Source of the DNA: Dermatemys mawii
Lineage: Eukaryota > Chordata > Testudines > Dermatemydidae
Reading direction: 5' to 3'
Assembly (NCBI GenBank): GCA_007922305.1
Contig: ML677343.1
Location: forward strand, 34,509,806-34,573,805
Length of the DNA: 64,000 nt
In this document: positions 32,633-46,000 of the stretch, piece after piece
Layout of the letters: every line of letters starts with the position of its first letter
Numbering within the stretch: position 1 is the first letter of the stretch
Position numbers and translations under genes: made by a program
Notes under the pieces: generated by a model
What the model was told of the DNA's origin: nothing
Databases searched by the model: none
Seen by the model: the letters and a program-made list of their open reading frames with translations, nothing else

Positions 32633-35600
32633 AAATACAATGTACATTATAAATGTCTTTCTTGTAGCTACGTATAGGCTTGTGCATTTTTCAGTTGTTC
32701 CTACCTATGCCCAATTCTAATAAACTAACTGCACTTTGTTGATTTCTAATTCAAATTCTGGCCCAGCACAGCTTTCCATTTTTCCTGACAAAACTTTCCT
32801 ATAGTGCTTGTAGCCTAGAATTTTATTGGTTATCGTTATTCTGTGGATAAAGCAAAATTATACTGGAAGACGCGCCAGGATGCTGTTGATTTTTGTTTTT
32901 TTCCTTTTCCTGTAAATCCTGTTAGGAACTGGTGGGTTTGTTTAGCTTTATACACCTCATCAGTCATCACCTGAGTCTGAGTGTGAAGATTCTGCAGAAA
33001 CCTTGTCGCATTTTGGCATTTTAGTCCTCAGATTTTTTCCTTGCCTAGAAAACAGCTGGACTGCGTGCTGGGGTGCTGGTCAGCGGGTTGCATACTACAT
33101 CTCCTGTATTTTCTTTAATCTAAGTAGTTACCAAAGCTATTGAATTCAAACTTGTTCATAATGTACACAACAAATAAACAACAGCACAAGATTATTATAC
33201 TCTTCCTTCTGCCTTGTGGTGACAATTCGCCAGCTATGATAATAGGTTTTAATGCACCTTTTAATCCTCTTCGTGTTTTTCATAATTTCCAAGACACACA
33301 TTTTAAATAGATGTCATATTGAAATGACCTTCCAAACTCAGTGATTCTGGTGCTGCCCGAGCCATGCATTCATTGTTTCTGACCACTGGGCTGTTCTGAT
33401 GAGGAAACATATACCCGTGTTCTGTCTTGTAACACTGGACTGATACCCACAGGCCTCTCCCTCTGAAATCTGGTTTTTATTCAGTAATTTTTTGTAATAA
33501 TTGTTCATGCTGATTTGAACACATTTTACATTTGTTTTTGGATCTGAATTGGTTCAAGAAGAATAACGTTTGTCATAAATATAGATTCTTGCCATGGAAT
33601 TTTTTCATTTAGATAATCACTCACCAAAAAGTAAATCCTCCATTTTCGGTGTAAGAAATGTAGATTTAATAACAGCTTTGTATGTATTTCAGCATATCTT
33701 AATATTTTCTTAAGTTGTGTGTATGTGTTAAGATGTGTGCAATATATAGTTATGCAAGATGCAAACAGACTTTAATAACAAATTAAAGAGCAGTTTGTAT
33801 TCATCTTAAAATAGCCCACAGCTAAATTCAAGTAAATATCTCTTCAGCCAAACTGAAATGTGCAGGGAAGGGGTTTAATCATTTAGCATTCAGACTACAA
33901 GTTACAGAATTTTTAAAGGATTTTTAAAAATATAGACTCATACAATGGGATTTGCTTATTATTTGTATGAATCACATTTTTATTTAATACAGAAAACGAT
34001 TCAGATATTCTTTTTCACTCATGCTAAGTATTTAAATTTCCCTTTTTGTCATTCTAACTCAGAAAAGAGAAGAAAAATGTATTTGTACTTGTTTAAAATT
34101 GTCAAGAACATTTAATTTCTATCAACAATTTCTTAATTGTTGCTTTAAAAAGCAAACCTTCAATGTGTCAGTCTAAATTGCACTACAAAAGGCTTTTTAA
34201 GAAATCACAAATTATGCTGTTAACATTTACCATTTTCAGATACTACTGATTAGATTAGAGATAATTATTCCTCATAATTCCACCACTGAAAAAGCTATAT
34301 GTTTAGTCATATCAGAACATCTAAACGAAATTATAGAGAAACAATTTCTTTACACAATGTTTGCAGACTTATTCAAGAATGAAAAGTTGAAGGTTTTAAT
34401 TTTTTCCAGTATTTCTTTAATTAAAATCTCTTAGAAATCTAAAGTTTTAGATCTGATTTGGTTTTTCTATTGCAAAATGCCACAATCTTTTTAGAATAAT
34501 TTTAGCTGTATTCCTTAGAATAAAAGTAAAATAAAATATATCTAATTTTAATATATTTCAAGTTATTTTTCAAACTATTTCTTTATAAGACTAAACAAGG
34601 TGTAACTAATAGTAATATCTGCCATTCTGCATTTCCCCCCACAATTTAATAAAAAGCAAATTATAGTAATGGGGTAAAATACATGTCCAGAAGAAAAGTG
34701 GAGAGATTTAAACTGTGCAACTAGTTTAAAATGGAAATGGAGGTGAGCTTCTTTGTCATGTTTTAAATATTTCAAATGAAGTCTTTTAACAGCACTGTGA
34801 AGAATGGCTTCAGCCCTAAAACAGAGTGCCCTGATTCTGCAACAAAGAGCTTTGACTTTAGTTAAGAACTCATGACTATTATCAAAATTAGAAATGTCAT
34901 TTTCTGCATTATTTTAATGGCAAGCTTACCTTTAGTAGGATACGTCCTTTCTGACATGATATAAATGTTTTAAAATAAAAAAAACATTGAGGGAATCAGA
35001 GAAACATTTTAATCTTAATTATTCATAAATAGCTACCTCAAGTCCATTTTCAGAAAATATCAATTCACCAAAAACATGCTTATTTTGCATGAGAAAAAGA
35101 ATATTTATGCTGTAAAAGAATGCTAAATCAATGTATATTTAAGTTAAAATGAAATTTGCAAATCAGAAACAACTGTCTATCACCAAAGTCCATTAACAGC
35201 ACAGCATTTGCTGCAGAAAACTCAACAGTGTTACGAATTTGTTAACTCTTTGGCAAACTCATGATAAGGGACTATTATTCTTTATTAAGAATTTTTTCAG
35301 GAGGTCTTTGATAACTTTATCTAAAATATTTGGTAAAAATCCAGTTGTTTTAAAAATATTTCTTAGTAAAGTTCCAAGAGGCAAATGCAAGTCATGTCAA
35401 TATTTGAAAAGCTTTATAATAATTTTCCTAATCTCTTCTCAAGAAACACGGACTGACAAACACACATTTGAATATGCTGCACACTTCTAAGTTTAACTAA
35501 TTCTGTATATAGAGATATCTAGAAAAGACTTCCTATTCAATTGCTAAATAAATTTCACAGCAAATAATCAGTTTGTTCCTTTAACTATGCAGATTAAGGT

Positions 35601-37670
35601 AATAAAATGGGAGTTTGTGGAGGTTTCAAGAGGAATTAATTGTTCCTCTCAACCTTCCTAGTACCCGTGCTATTGGTGTATATGCTGTCCTGCATGGCTG
35701 CTTGTATGTTTGTATACATATATACAGGTTTCTTTGGCAGACCTAATTTCAGAATACATAATGCATGATTTTGAAACCAATTTGTTATTGTAATAAAATA
35801 TTTTTAGGAATGCATGGAGGTAGTTGAGAGGAAAATGTTAAATTATACATGCATTGTGGCCGAGTGCATTTAGTTCGCTCAGTGTGCAGGTGAATCTCCC
35901 CGTGACCTTGGCACTTGCAGGGTAGCATAGAATAACAATCAAAGCTAGGATTGGAAATCCTACCATTTCCAAATATTAACAACTTCTTTCAAAGGAAATG
36001 CTGATTTCAGCATTTATGTTAATAGCAACATCAGTATCCCTTTCAGAACTTAAAAAAGAAGCCATGATCTTAATAGGATTAAAAGCCATGCTTTTTATTT
36101 TCAAAATGCTAATTTGTTTTCTGCATTCTGTTTTCATATCAGGTCTTGTTATTCAGTTCGCTGGGATCTAGAGGACGCTGAAAGCTGCCAGAAATGCATT
36201 GGTAATGATAGGAAAGCTACATAAAAGGTTTCTGTCTGAAAGGAATTCTATATTCTTCTCAAGCATATTTCCTCCATTCCTGTTAGTCGGTTTGAGAAAC
36301 AAAATGCACTGGTGCTCCTAGGGTGGGGTGTGGGGAGGAGTTTGCTTTGTATTTCTCTCCGTTGAGCCTTTCACATTAAGGACCAAACGTTAGTTATTGG
36401 AGGTGCATTAATTGACACAGGCTGTGACCCATATTAGTGAGAAGAACTGATTTGTCCGGAGAAGTTTGGCTGTGAAATTCAGAGTAGCCTGAGGCACCTG
36501 ACATTCTGTAATCTGCTTATTTTTGCAGGCTTTCCCAAGCAGCTCTCCCATCGCTGTTCATGCTGAACAGTGGGGTGGAGAGAGGAGGCCAGAACAGAGA
36601 TAATCATTTACCATGTAATTTGTTTGGAGATTCCTTTGATAGATTTCAAATCCGAAGCATCCTGCAAGAGAACATAGCCCTTAAAACCTTTAAGTCAAGC
36701 CAGTTCTGTGCGTGGTGATGGGTTATGCAGTGTGTCTCAGCAGGAGACCACCCTAACGAGAGGACACCCAAGGCACTGACCACTATCAATGGGGACCCTC
36801 TAGATATTTAATGGCTTTTAAACATTGCTTCTATTCCTTTTTCTCCTACAATGACTCCTATGCTTAATGCTGTCAGTGTGGGAGAAACAGTGAAAGTACA
36901 GTTCAGTGCAGGTTGATGAAAACCATTTGCAGCAATCAAGAGAGGCAGGCAATTTTCTGGACAGATTTGTTTTGTAAATGAGGTGATCCGTTCGGGGAGC
37001 TCAGGCTTCATACTTTGCTGGCTAGCAGGTGTGTGGATGTATTCGTGTATTCTGCACTGGTTAGGGCATATTTCTTCCGTTCACAAACTTTTGTTTCAAT
37101 GATTCCACAAAGGCCTGAAACGGAGGGATTTTATATTTAGAATATCAAACCTTTCATCCAACTGGGGGGAAGATCTGAAGGAAAAGGTGGTGGGTTTTGT
37201 ATCTTCTTGTGATTTTAATATTTGTTAACTGGTCTATAATTTGTTTTCTAAGTAAAGAAACAGAAGGGAATTTTGTTAAAGAAAAATCTACTGTGAATCA
37301 TCCCCAGCTGCCAGCAGAAACCGCAAAGGCAATTTTTTTTTCACTTTTTTGCTTTCAAACAAGATATTTGAATTCTTCCCTCCACCTTTTCTTTGTTGTT
37401 GAACTGACACTGTTTGTGAGGATCCATGTTGCTTCTTGTGCTTAATTGATTTCTAAAAGTTTTCTACCCATTTAGAACAGTTGTTTTTGACTGTTTTCCA
37501 ATTATAAGGACTGAGAATCACATAAAAGAAACTGTCACCTCTGCTTTGTTACTTTGTGGGGTGCAGAGGTTTACATTTAATGCCATCCTTCTTTTTTTAA
37601 TAACTTTGGATTTCTCACAAAACTCAAGGTGTCAGTCCAAATTCTGGGATAATCACCAGCTTTTCTACAG
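32633..37670. other. Transposon-poor, AT-rich region
   Basis: No gene and no recognisable transposon in about 5 kb. 33480-35560 is especially AT-rich, with long runs of TTTAAAAT/TATTTAAAT-type text and many homeodomain-type ATTA cores. This could be conserved regulatory DNA or simply a low-GC isochore; conservation cannot be judged from one sequence. Minus-strand frames at 34575-34775 and 36808-37011 have no family resemblance. Confidence 0.45.
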
Positions 37671-37671
37671 A

Positions 37672-37830
37672 TCACTTTTAAAAGTGTTTAGGGACCTTAC
37701 CATGCAGATAGACAGCTAGTGGGATTCTCAAAAGTACCTAACTCCCATGGAAAATGAATCCTGCTATATGCATATCTGCATTTTTAGGCACTTAGACACG
37801 TTTAAAAATATGGCTCTAGGTCCTTACACA
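37672..37830. repeat. Ancient palindromic interspersed repeat fragment
   Basis: Text such as TTTTAAAAGTGTTTAGGGAC, TCTCAAAAGTACCTAACTCC, CATGGAAAATGAATCC and TTTTTAGGCACTTAGACACG matches the style of an old reptile/bird repeat built on TAGGCNCCTAA with a CCCAT-GAAA-TCAATGGG-like centre. Fairly worn. Confidence 0.5.
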
Positions 37831-38054
37831 GATGACATAATCTGTGGCCATGGAAATTTTTAGGGCTATGCCTTTAACTAGCTATGATTGTGCTAGAAAA
37901 AACACAAATCTGGATTTCAGTGTTGGGGGTGAATAAAGCTTTGGAAGGGCCCCTTAAAATTGTAAGTGACTAAGTGCCTTGAGATGACAGGTAAGGAAAC
38001 ACTTAAATTGGAGGTTAGTTCCTCACAGCAAACTCTGTGTCTTCCTGTTTGATG

Positions 38055-38115
38055 CCCAGCACAACGCCCTGACTGGGGCCTCTGGGTGCTACACTAATAC
38101 AAATAATACTTATAA
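38055..38115 (+). mobile_element. SINE/LINE tail fragment
   Basis: CCAGCACAACGCCCTGACTG then GGGCCTCTGGGTGCTACACT then AATACAAATAATACTT is the same 3' tail family as 60176-60310 (TGCCTAGCACAGTGGGGCCC ... AATAATAATAA). Only the last ~60 bp is preserved. Confidence 0.65.
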
Positions 38116-38559
38116 AACCAGCATGCTGTGTCCGTTATGATAATACATGACTTTTCATTGTGGGCTTAAAATGGTCTCAGAAATGCTGGCTCTGTCAGAG
38201 TTTGATGATGGAATCCCACAAGTTTGCAACAGTTCTGTAAGTGGGAAGGGGAAGCCTATTGAAATGCATTTGTCATACTGCTGCTTGGTCTGCCAGCAGG
38301 CAGGCATGTTTTAGTAGCAAAGGAAAAGGAAAATGGATAACAAAGTGAAATAGCCAGAATTTGCTAATCAGGATGCTGCATGACTTCATAAGTCACCAAG
38401 AGGGGCGTGAGGACAAATCTAAGCCCCTAACGGGGTACAGCATGCTCTGAAATACTGATCTGCAAAGGGCAAAGCCAAAAGCAGCAGACAGAGAATGAAC
38501 CAATGAGATTTCTTACAATTTGCATTGACTGTAGAAGCCTACTCATGGCACACTTATGT

Positions 38560-39520
38560 ATCACAATATAGTGTCCTGAGAAGGAACATATCCCAGTCCC
38601 AGATTCAGAGAGTCTGCTCTATGCATCGGCCTTTAACCAGTTTTCTGGGAGTCACCCTTTGGTGTTCTGGACATGAAGGGTCCCCACTATTCCACGGCAG
38701 TCGGCCCATGGGCTCTACAACTCCAAGCCATGGGCTTCAGGCTCCATCTCCCTGCTGCAAGTCCAGCCAAGCAAGATGGCGCTGGGAGATTTGTTCTACC
38801 CCTTCAGGGTGCCGTGCTCTCAGAAAACAAGTGCAGCGACACCAGGCAGCCTTTTCAGAACATGATAACAATTGATTAGTCACCTGGCATACAGAATCTG
38901 AAAGTGTTTGGGTTAGGGAGAGAGAGGCAGACTGAGGATTTGGCTCCTGTTGGAGGAAGCCACGGTTTTGCCATTTTCTGTTTCCCTGGTGCCCATCCTT
39001 CCCTACTCTGCCCTATTCTTATCACAGGTTCTTGTCACCACCAGGCCATTGTCCTTCCGCTGTAAAGCCATGCTGGGTTCACATGATCAGCTGCATTATG
39101 TGTCAGTTATATAGTCCCTGGGGTTCCAGGGTCCTCCTGGTTTCTCCATTAGTATGTGTTGCTTCCAGGTAGCCCTTGATGATTCATTGATGCTGCCCCA
39201 GACAGCTGTGTGACCCACTCATCATGCCTCCCCTCTGTCCTCAGGAGGAAATCAGTGCTCATCCCAAGGGGTAATGGTTCCAAGGGGATGGGTACAGAGT
39301 CATACAGATCATTCATAAAATATTACAGAAAATTCCCACCTTTTGTCACAGTCCCAAAGTGGGGCTGGGCTGTGGTATGCCCAAATGGAAAGCAGGACTT
39401 CAGAGTCTGTCCTTGCCAGTCAGACCCAATTCAGCATGTCTGGGCCCCCAGACAGCAGGCACTGGATTCTGTGACTGACCACTCAGCAGTATTCACCAGC
39501 CCCAAGAACTGTTCCCACGT
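38560..39520. other. Unclassified GC-richer island, possible old LTR or repeat
   Basis: About 960 bp with markedly higher GC and a different texture from the AT-rich flanks. It is rich in CTGGG/CCAGG/CCCC words (for example TCCAGGGTCCTCCTGGTTTC, CTGCCCCAGACAGCTGTGTG, GGCCCCCAGACAGCAGGC). Overlapping frames of up to 116 codons exist at 38525-38875 and 112 codons at 39210-39548. None has family resemblance, and they carry no intron-exon structure I can defend. An endogenous retroviral LTR or another interspersed repeat is plausible, but no terminal repeats or duplication were located. Confidence 0.4.
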
Positions 39521-42500
39521 TAGCAGTTTTGTTTTTCATACAATGTGACGTGGTTTTAAACAGCAGCAGCATTCTGTGATTAAAGGATTGTATTGATAAT
39601 TGCAAAATGGAAAAAAAATGCAAACTCCCCACCTGTTTCCCTTTGTTCAGCTGCATTTGACAGCTGATGTAACACCCCACCCCCTCCGAGATGTGTACTA
39701 ACAGAGGATATAGTTTACAAAATCCTATAGTAAACTATCATAAATCCCTTGTAAATATTCTTAGTGAAGCTGACTCGCTCAGACCTCTGCTGGAGATGCT
39801 ATGGAATTAGAAGGAGCCTACTGCATATATCATAAATTCCTCCATGTTTCACTCTGATTTTTCAAGTTGAAAGAGGTGAGGATAGCAGGTTTATCATAAG
39901 GAAGCATAATATTTCATAATAGTTCAGCACTTTAACATTGTGCTTGCTGTTGGTGCAAATGTTTTTGGGCAAGAAGCGACACTTTCTCTAAACTTTATTC
40001 TTGAATCAGAAAATCCTGACACCTGAATCCTTCCAACAAGCTGTAGTGTTAGCAGGCTCCAGTCCTCCTCCTGGTTTTCTGGGAGCAAAATGGCTTCCAA
40101 AACAGTTAGTGCTATCCGAGTGGAAATACGCCTCTGTCTCTGGTGTTCACCAGTGTCTTGACTTTGTTTAGAAAGGATTTCTCTAGAATTTTCTCACAGC
40201 TCTGTATGGACGCTACTCAATCCCATCCAATAGAGAGATGCATTTATATTATTAACAAAATAAGTGCAAGCTAAAGGATTACGTAACACCATTTCTGGAT
40301 AATTAGTTTAAGACACATTCCTCTTTAATATGTCTCCCTTTTTAGGAAGTACTGGATGCAGAATTTTTCCAGAGGCATATTTTGTGTCAGTGGCTTTAGA
40401 AATGCAATTGAATGGTTTACAGAAAAGTATATCAGAAAAGTCTCCCTTATTTGCGGGAAGGATTTTCTGCTTATCTTCCTGTAATGGTGCAGTAGCTTTG
40501 CTGGGAGGTGGATTCTGAAGTATCACTTAACATCCATCCATTTCCTTAAGATTCTTGATAACATGGTTTATATTTCGCCACTGCTAAATAAGCTAGGTTT
40601 CTTGGCAAAGCTTTAAAAAACAGTAAATGGAATGTTCTTAATTAGTCTGCATTTTTTTTTTCCTTTGCAGGGTATGAATCTTCTTTCTTTCTTTCTTTCT
40701 TTCTTGGTTTGAGAATAGGTTGTGTTTTCCCTTCTTCCCTCTCTACCCCAGTAGAGTGTGTGGGTCTCTGCTAGGAAGGTTGTGGCGTGTTGCTTTCATC
40801 TTTTCCTCTTCCTGTATTATCCATGCCTGCTGCCAGACACGTTGAGAGTTTACACAGCCCATCACTGGACAGGTCGGAGCATCCAGCTGAGAACTTTCAA
40901 AACCAAACTGCACAGAGAAATTCCCAAACCAGGTGCTTTTCGGACACATTCCAGAAACCACACTGACAGAAATATGGTACCCAAAGCGCTAAAACTCATT
41001 TGACTAATATTTAATTTTACAGAGAAGTGTTTTACTGGAGTAGCTCATGACTGGTTCCTTGTAGATGTTAAAAATATTCCCACTGGCTGTGGCAGAAGCA
41101 GAAATGGGCAGAGGTTTAAGTTTGCTTTCTCTGTTGTGTTTTAGGCTTTGGAAAAGTTATCCTGCTGCGTGCAGGAGTCTCTTGCTTTTCATTTTTTGAA
41201 GCAGAAGTATAAGTCTGTTTCAGGATATAGAAGAGAGAGACAAAGCTGAACTCAGTCATTCAGAGACACACAAAAAGCACAGAGAGGGAACAAATCCGCA
41301 ACATACTTGGGAAAAAAAGTACTGAAGAACTTAGCACAATCTGGGAAATTTCTCTCTCCAGGAACTACACATTCTGAAATGCAATAAATAAATAAAGATG
41401 ATTAAATTGAATTTAGAAAATTAATACAAAATAAAAAGTCAAATTTTTCCATCCACAGAAAAGTGTTGAAAATGGTCACGTCTGTCCTTTGCAAGTAACG
41501 CACTTTGGGCAAATTTCTGCCTACTCTCACACCAGTAAAGTAAATGGAGCTGTCTCAAGCCTGACTTTGGCCCGCTGGTGTTTCATGTACTGTCTCTCCC
41601 AACTGAGTGTAGCTGCAGCTTTGATCTGAAATGGTTTGAAACAAGAAAAATGTTTTAATTTTAAAGTTAATGATATTTACTTAGAAAAAATGCGAAGGAA
41701 AGAGGAAAAAGAGGAAAAGCAGCTGCTCCGCAGTGGCTCTTTGGTCTGGATGAATGTTGGGAAATGGCCACCACAATCTCGTGATTTGTTTGACCCTGGG
41801 TAAAATCAGATCAGGAAACACAGGTGACAAGAAGACTCTTGACAGACAAGCTCAGAATTGGAGACTTTTTTGCCTTGGGTCCTTAAGAGCTGAACTATCA
41901 AGTGAAACCAGCCTTTTTAATATTGTGAATTACGCCTAGCTTTTAATAACAAGGTGCCCTGGAATGGAAATAGATAAAATCTGCTTGCAGGACCTTGTTG
42001 TAGGCTTAGAGCTGACAAATTTGCAGATGCTACCGCTTGTTCCCTAATCAAAGTTAGATGCTGTTCCTAAGCCACTTTCTCACTGTCCGGATGTCTCTTA
42101 CCATGGAGAAGGGCTAGCCAGAGTCTGAGAGAGACCTTTTTGTTCTGGGGACGTCTGCCATATTTTTTTTTATCTTTGCTCTCTGTTTGTTTTTAATTTA
42201 AAGGGGTTTGCATTGGCCAATGATACAGGAGAGCGAATGGAGCAAGTGATCTGAAGGGAGCTGATGTCCATAGGACATCTGTTTAAATTCAGCTTTCAGA
42301 CAGAAAGAGAAGCCCATGTGCCTTCAGTTTGTTCTCTGGAAACGGCCCACAGCGGAAAGAGAGTATTTAGTTTGAGAATTCATTAAATAATTCTGCACAC
42401 AGCACTTCAAATAGAACACAAGCCCAAGAGAAGAGTTTAGGTCAAATTAAACAGTTCAGTGTGGCTGCAGCTGTTGTCAGAGTATTCAGATAGAGAGAAC

Positions 42501-42999
42501 ACAGGAACACGCTGAACTGCAAATTGAGTGCAATATTTGGTGATTGTTTTTTTAAAGGTAGCAAAGGAATTTTCATTCTGGGGAGTAAAAAGATATTAAT
42601 TGGAGGTGTTTACTTTATATGATTGTGTGCTTCATGTTTTGCATCTTCCTCTCAGCTCTTCCAAAGAGGAAAATACTATCTCCTATACACTGATTTCTTG
42701 TTCTTAACTGTCCTGAAGGTTGGGTATTTAATTGACTTGTTCTCCTCTGCTATGAAATTGGAAAGTATGCAGCCCTTGTCATCCAGCTCTGTGCACTGTG
42801 GTGTGGATCTCATGCATTAAATACTGTATGGCACAAAAAGGTGTCCTGCTTCCGCATGGCAAGAGATGCCAAAAGTGTCATGTAGCGTGTGCAGACACAG
42901 GGAATTTTGTTTTAGGAGCTTTGTTCACACAGGAAACGATCCTGGTGCTAGAAACATTTAGGAGTTGGATCTGCCCCCGTTTACAACAGGACCTGCTTT
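39521..42999. other. Transposon-poor non-coding sequence
   Basis: No gene was recognised. It includes a (TTTC)n microsatellite at 40681-40706 next to a pyrimidine-rich tract. The segment around 41507-41580 has text resembling an old repeat (ACACCAGTAAAGTAAATGGA), too worn to classify. Confidence 0.45.
40681..40706. repeat. (TTTC)n microsatellite
   Basis: About six TTTC units in a row, preceded by a T-rich and TTTGCAGG stretch. Confidence 0.93.
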
Positions 43000-43006
43000 C
43001 TGTCTG

Positions 43007-43055
<49 letters not shown>
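43000..43055. repeat. (TCTG)n(TC)n microsatellite
   Basis: TCTGTCTGTCTGTC grades into a (TC)n run of about 18 units. It produces Leu/Ser repeats on the plus strand and Glu/Arg repeats on the minus strand in overlapping open frames, which are artefacts. Confidence 0.96.
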
Positions 43056-43056
<1 letters not shown>

Positions 43057-46000
43057 AGAAACCCAGTATGCAATGGGCAATAAACGTGAAAGTGAAGATG
43101 CAAGTCAATGTTGTAATGTGTCTGAGCAGAAGCATTAGAAATTATCCATAGATGATGAGCTATTCAGAAATTTTCAGCCCAGTGCTGTGCCCTGCAGCTC
43201 CTCCAAAACCTCTTTCCTCTACTGACAGATTTTTTTATTCCCAATACCTCGGCACTTTCAGACTGCACTTGTGATCCCCCTCCCCCCATTGTCTGACACG
43301 CTGCTTCGCCTTCACTGGTTGTGGATTTATACTTTTTGCTTTACTGCTGCCACTTTTGAGCTCTATTTGAAAAATAAACTCCTCTCCCTCCCCCTGAAGC
43401 CATGAAACAGGCTGGAATATACAGCCCCTAATGAGCCGTTTGAGAGAAACTTTGGTCTAATTTGTACCGTTGGAAGTGGTGGTGATCTCTGATTTATCCG
43501 ACAATGGGATCGTATTTTAGAACATTATAGTTGTGCTTGCCAGTGGTGTGGACCTTTTTGTTTTGTTTTTGGGATTATTGTGTGGTGTTGCTCTCTTGCT
43601 TAGTTAGTTATTTCTTCACCTGTGTTACTCTCCTAGTGAAATCCTGATGGTTACTGTGTGCACTGTGATTAGACAGTAGAGTTAGCAAAAGTCTGCAGGC
43701 CAGAATTAATTGTAAATGGACTTCAGTCCTCCCATCAGCACCACGCGCACAGTGTACAGCAGTGATTTTCTCGTAGGCCCAAGGCTCCATTTTTAAACAA
43801 ACTTCATCTCTGCGGCCATTTGACAGAACAGGTCAGGAAGGGCTGCAGACTCATCCTCTGAAAACAAAACCCCTGAAACATTTGAATTAAGTCACTTCTC
43901 GAAGCTCTATCTCCCTGCCCTCCACACCCCCTAAGAATGGATGGGTTTTCTCTGGAGAACAATAAGCCTTCTCCTCTTTCGGTGCCTGTCCAGCACGGAA
44001 AGAAAAAGATGTGGTCAAAGTGGCAGGCTGTACAGTTTTCTTTTGAGTCAAACAGATGGTGAAGGTTAAGTGACAGCTCTGTGACTGCCTCTTTTGAAGT
44101 AATTGGAGATAATTTGTATTTTGAATCAAAACTTGACCACTGTCAGAAGAAAGGAAGGTTAATATGTAAACGATTTTACATTAGCCCCTGTTTTTTGGGG
44201 GGGGGGATTCTTTTTCTTTTTTCTTTTTTTTTTCTCCCCTTTAGATCCTTGTTTTCTTTAATCCTTGCTCCAGGCTATCGCTAAGATTGTCTCTGAGCTC
44301 AGTGCGACTCATTTTCGGCTGGGGTTGTTATGAAAGCCAACAACAGCTTATTAAGGCCAGTGATAATCTCTGCTACTGATGCATTGTTGCTTTCCTGAGG
44401 TCCAATTAAGACTGTGCATCTGAAACAAGATCCTGGAAATATACGGCCTTTTACCTAGAACAGTTTGCAAACAAATGCACAAGCTGCTTTCCTATTTCTG
44501 CACTAGAACTCAGACTGGCTGTATGGTGCAGGTTATTGTATGTGTGCATTTAAGAGGTTCCCCCCACCCTTTTTATTTGCAGCACTGTGTGGTGATATTA
44601 ATTGTGATTTTATTTGCCCAGTAGTAATATCAATAAATGAAAAAAGAAGAAAAGAATCATTTTTTTAAAGTCCCCTTTAAATAAAGCACAGGCTGTTTGC
44701 CCTGTGTCGGGGGTTTAGGAGACCGATAAAAGGGGTGATAAACGTGTGTGGTGGTACATTAACAGTGAAAGAAGTTTGAAGTAATTATAGTGACTCATTT
44801 CAGAGCAGGAAAAGGCACTAGAAATGTTGCTTCCCTAGCAATTCTTGTTGCTCGAACCATACAAACCCTACCAGTTTTTCAGCCTCGTCCTAGTGCTTTC
44901 ACATGGAGGCTACACAAAAGCAGGCGGAGATCAGCTGGAATTTCTTAGCCAAATCCAATTTTTTTTTTTTAATGTGGATGCTGAATTGAACAGGTAAGAG
45001 AGACCCTGAATTGGCTTGTTCAACCAAATGTGTGTGGTGAGGTCTTTGTAAGGCGTGGGGAACAGGGCTGTTGTTTTCATCCCTTTATACCGTTAGTTTC
45101 AACAGTATAACTTCAGAAGTTTCTGTATTTATCAGATGAGGAGGTTTCATTTAATAGTCTGAGAATCCCTATCAATATGCTATCAAGAGTTAACTTGTAT
45201 CTTCACACAGTACGATTAATAAGTTAATTTTTCCATACTGACCCCAAAAGATTTTTTGTACACAGTACTCAGACAGTAGTGGAGAGGAGACTAGAACAAA
45301 AAGTCAATGCTGTTTATAGTGCATTTAAGTGCTCTTTCCACAGGAGTACACAAGCCAATATTGTACTTTATTCATATAGATCAGCTTTATTATGAAGCAC
45401 ATTTTTTCACTAACTTGAAGAAGGAAAAGGAGAATGCTGGCTTGTTATTCCTGCCTTTTTCTTAACCATGCAAAGTAAAGAAATGGTTGCAAAACCTTTA
45501 GAAGCATTCAAGTACTTCAGTGACTTTCATCAGATGTTCTCTGTACAAGAAAAAGAAAAAAAATCATTCTATCTTTTTATTTTTACTTTGCTTTAATCTC
45601 ATTTGATGATGTCTCAACAGGCTGGGACATGCTTTCGTGGATGGCAATTTCACTGCACCATATGTGTCTCTCACAAGACAGCAGAGTGAAATGAGTCTTG
45701 GCAGGAAGAGAACTAAACACATTGACAAAGAAAAGAAAAAAATTATTTACTTAACTCCCTGTTGCCTGCCTACATTTTTCCCTTGGACTGCATCTGGTGC
45801 AGTGATTCAAAGTTGGTTTCTTATAAACATTTCTGTGAAACACAGCCCCACGTTTTGTCACTTTCTCTAACCATCTGCTCTATTTTCCCCCCTGAAATCC
45901 TGGGTTAAGCATTTCAGTGGCTAGATGATGAGCAAGTTAAGGGGAAAGGAAAATCTCTTTTTACCCAAGAATATCTAGGTCGTATGAATATCAGGCCTGA

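Noticed and set aside
42878..43151. Frames rich in Leu/Ser or Glu/Arg
   Set aside because: Produced by the (TC)n microsatellite.
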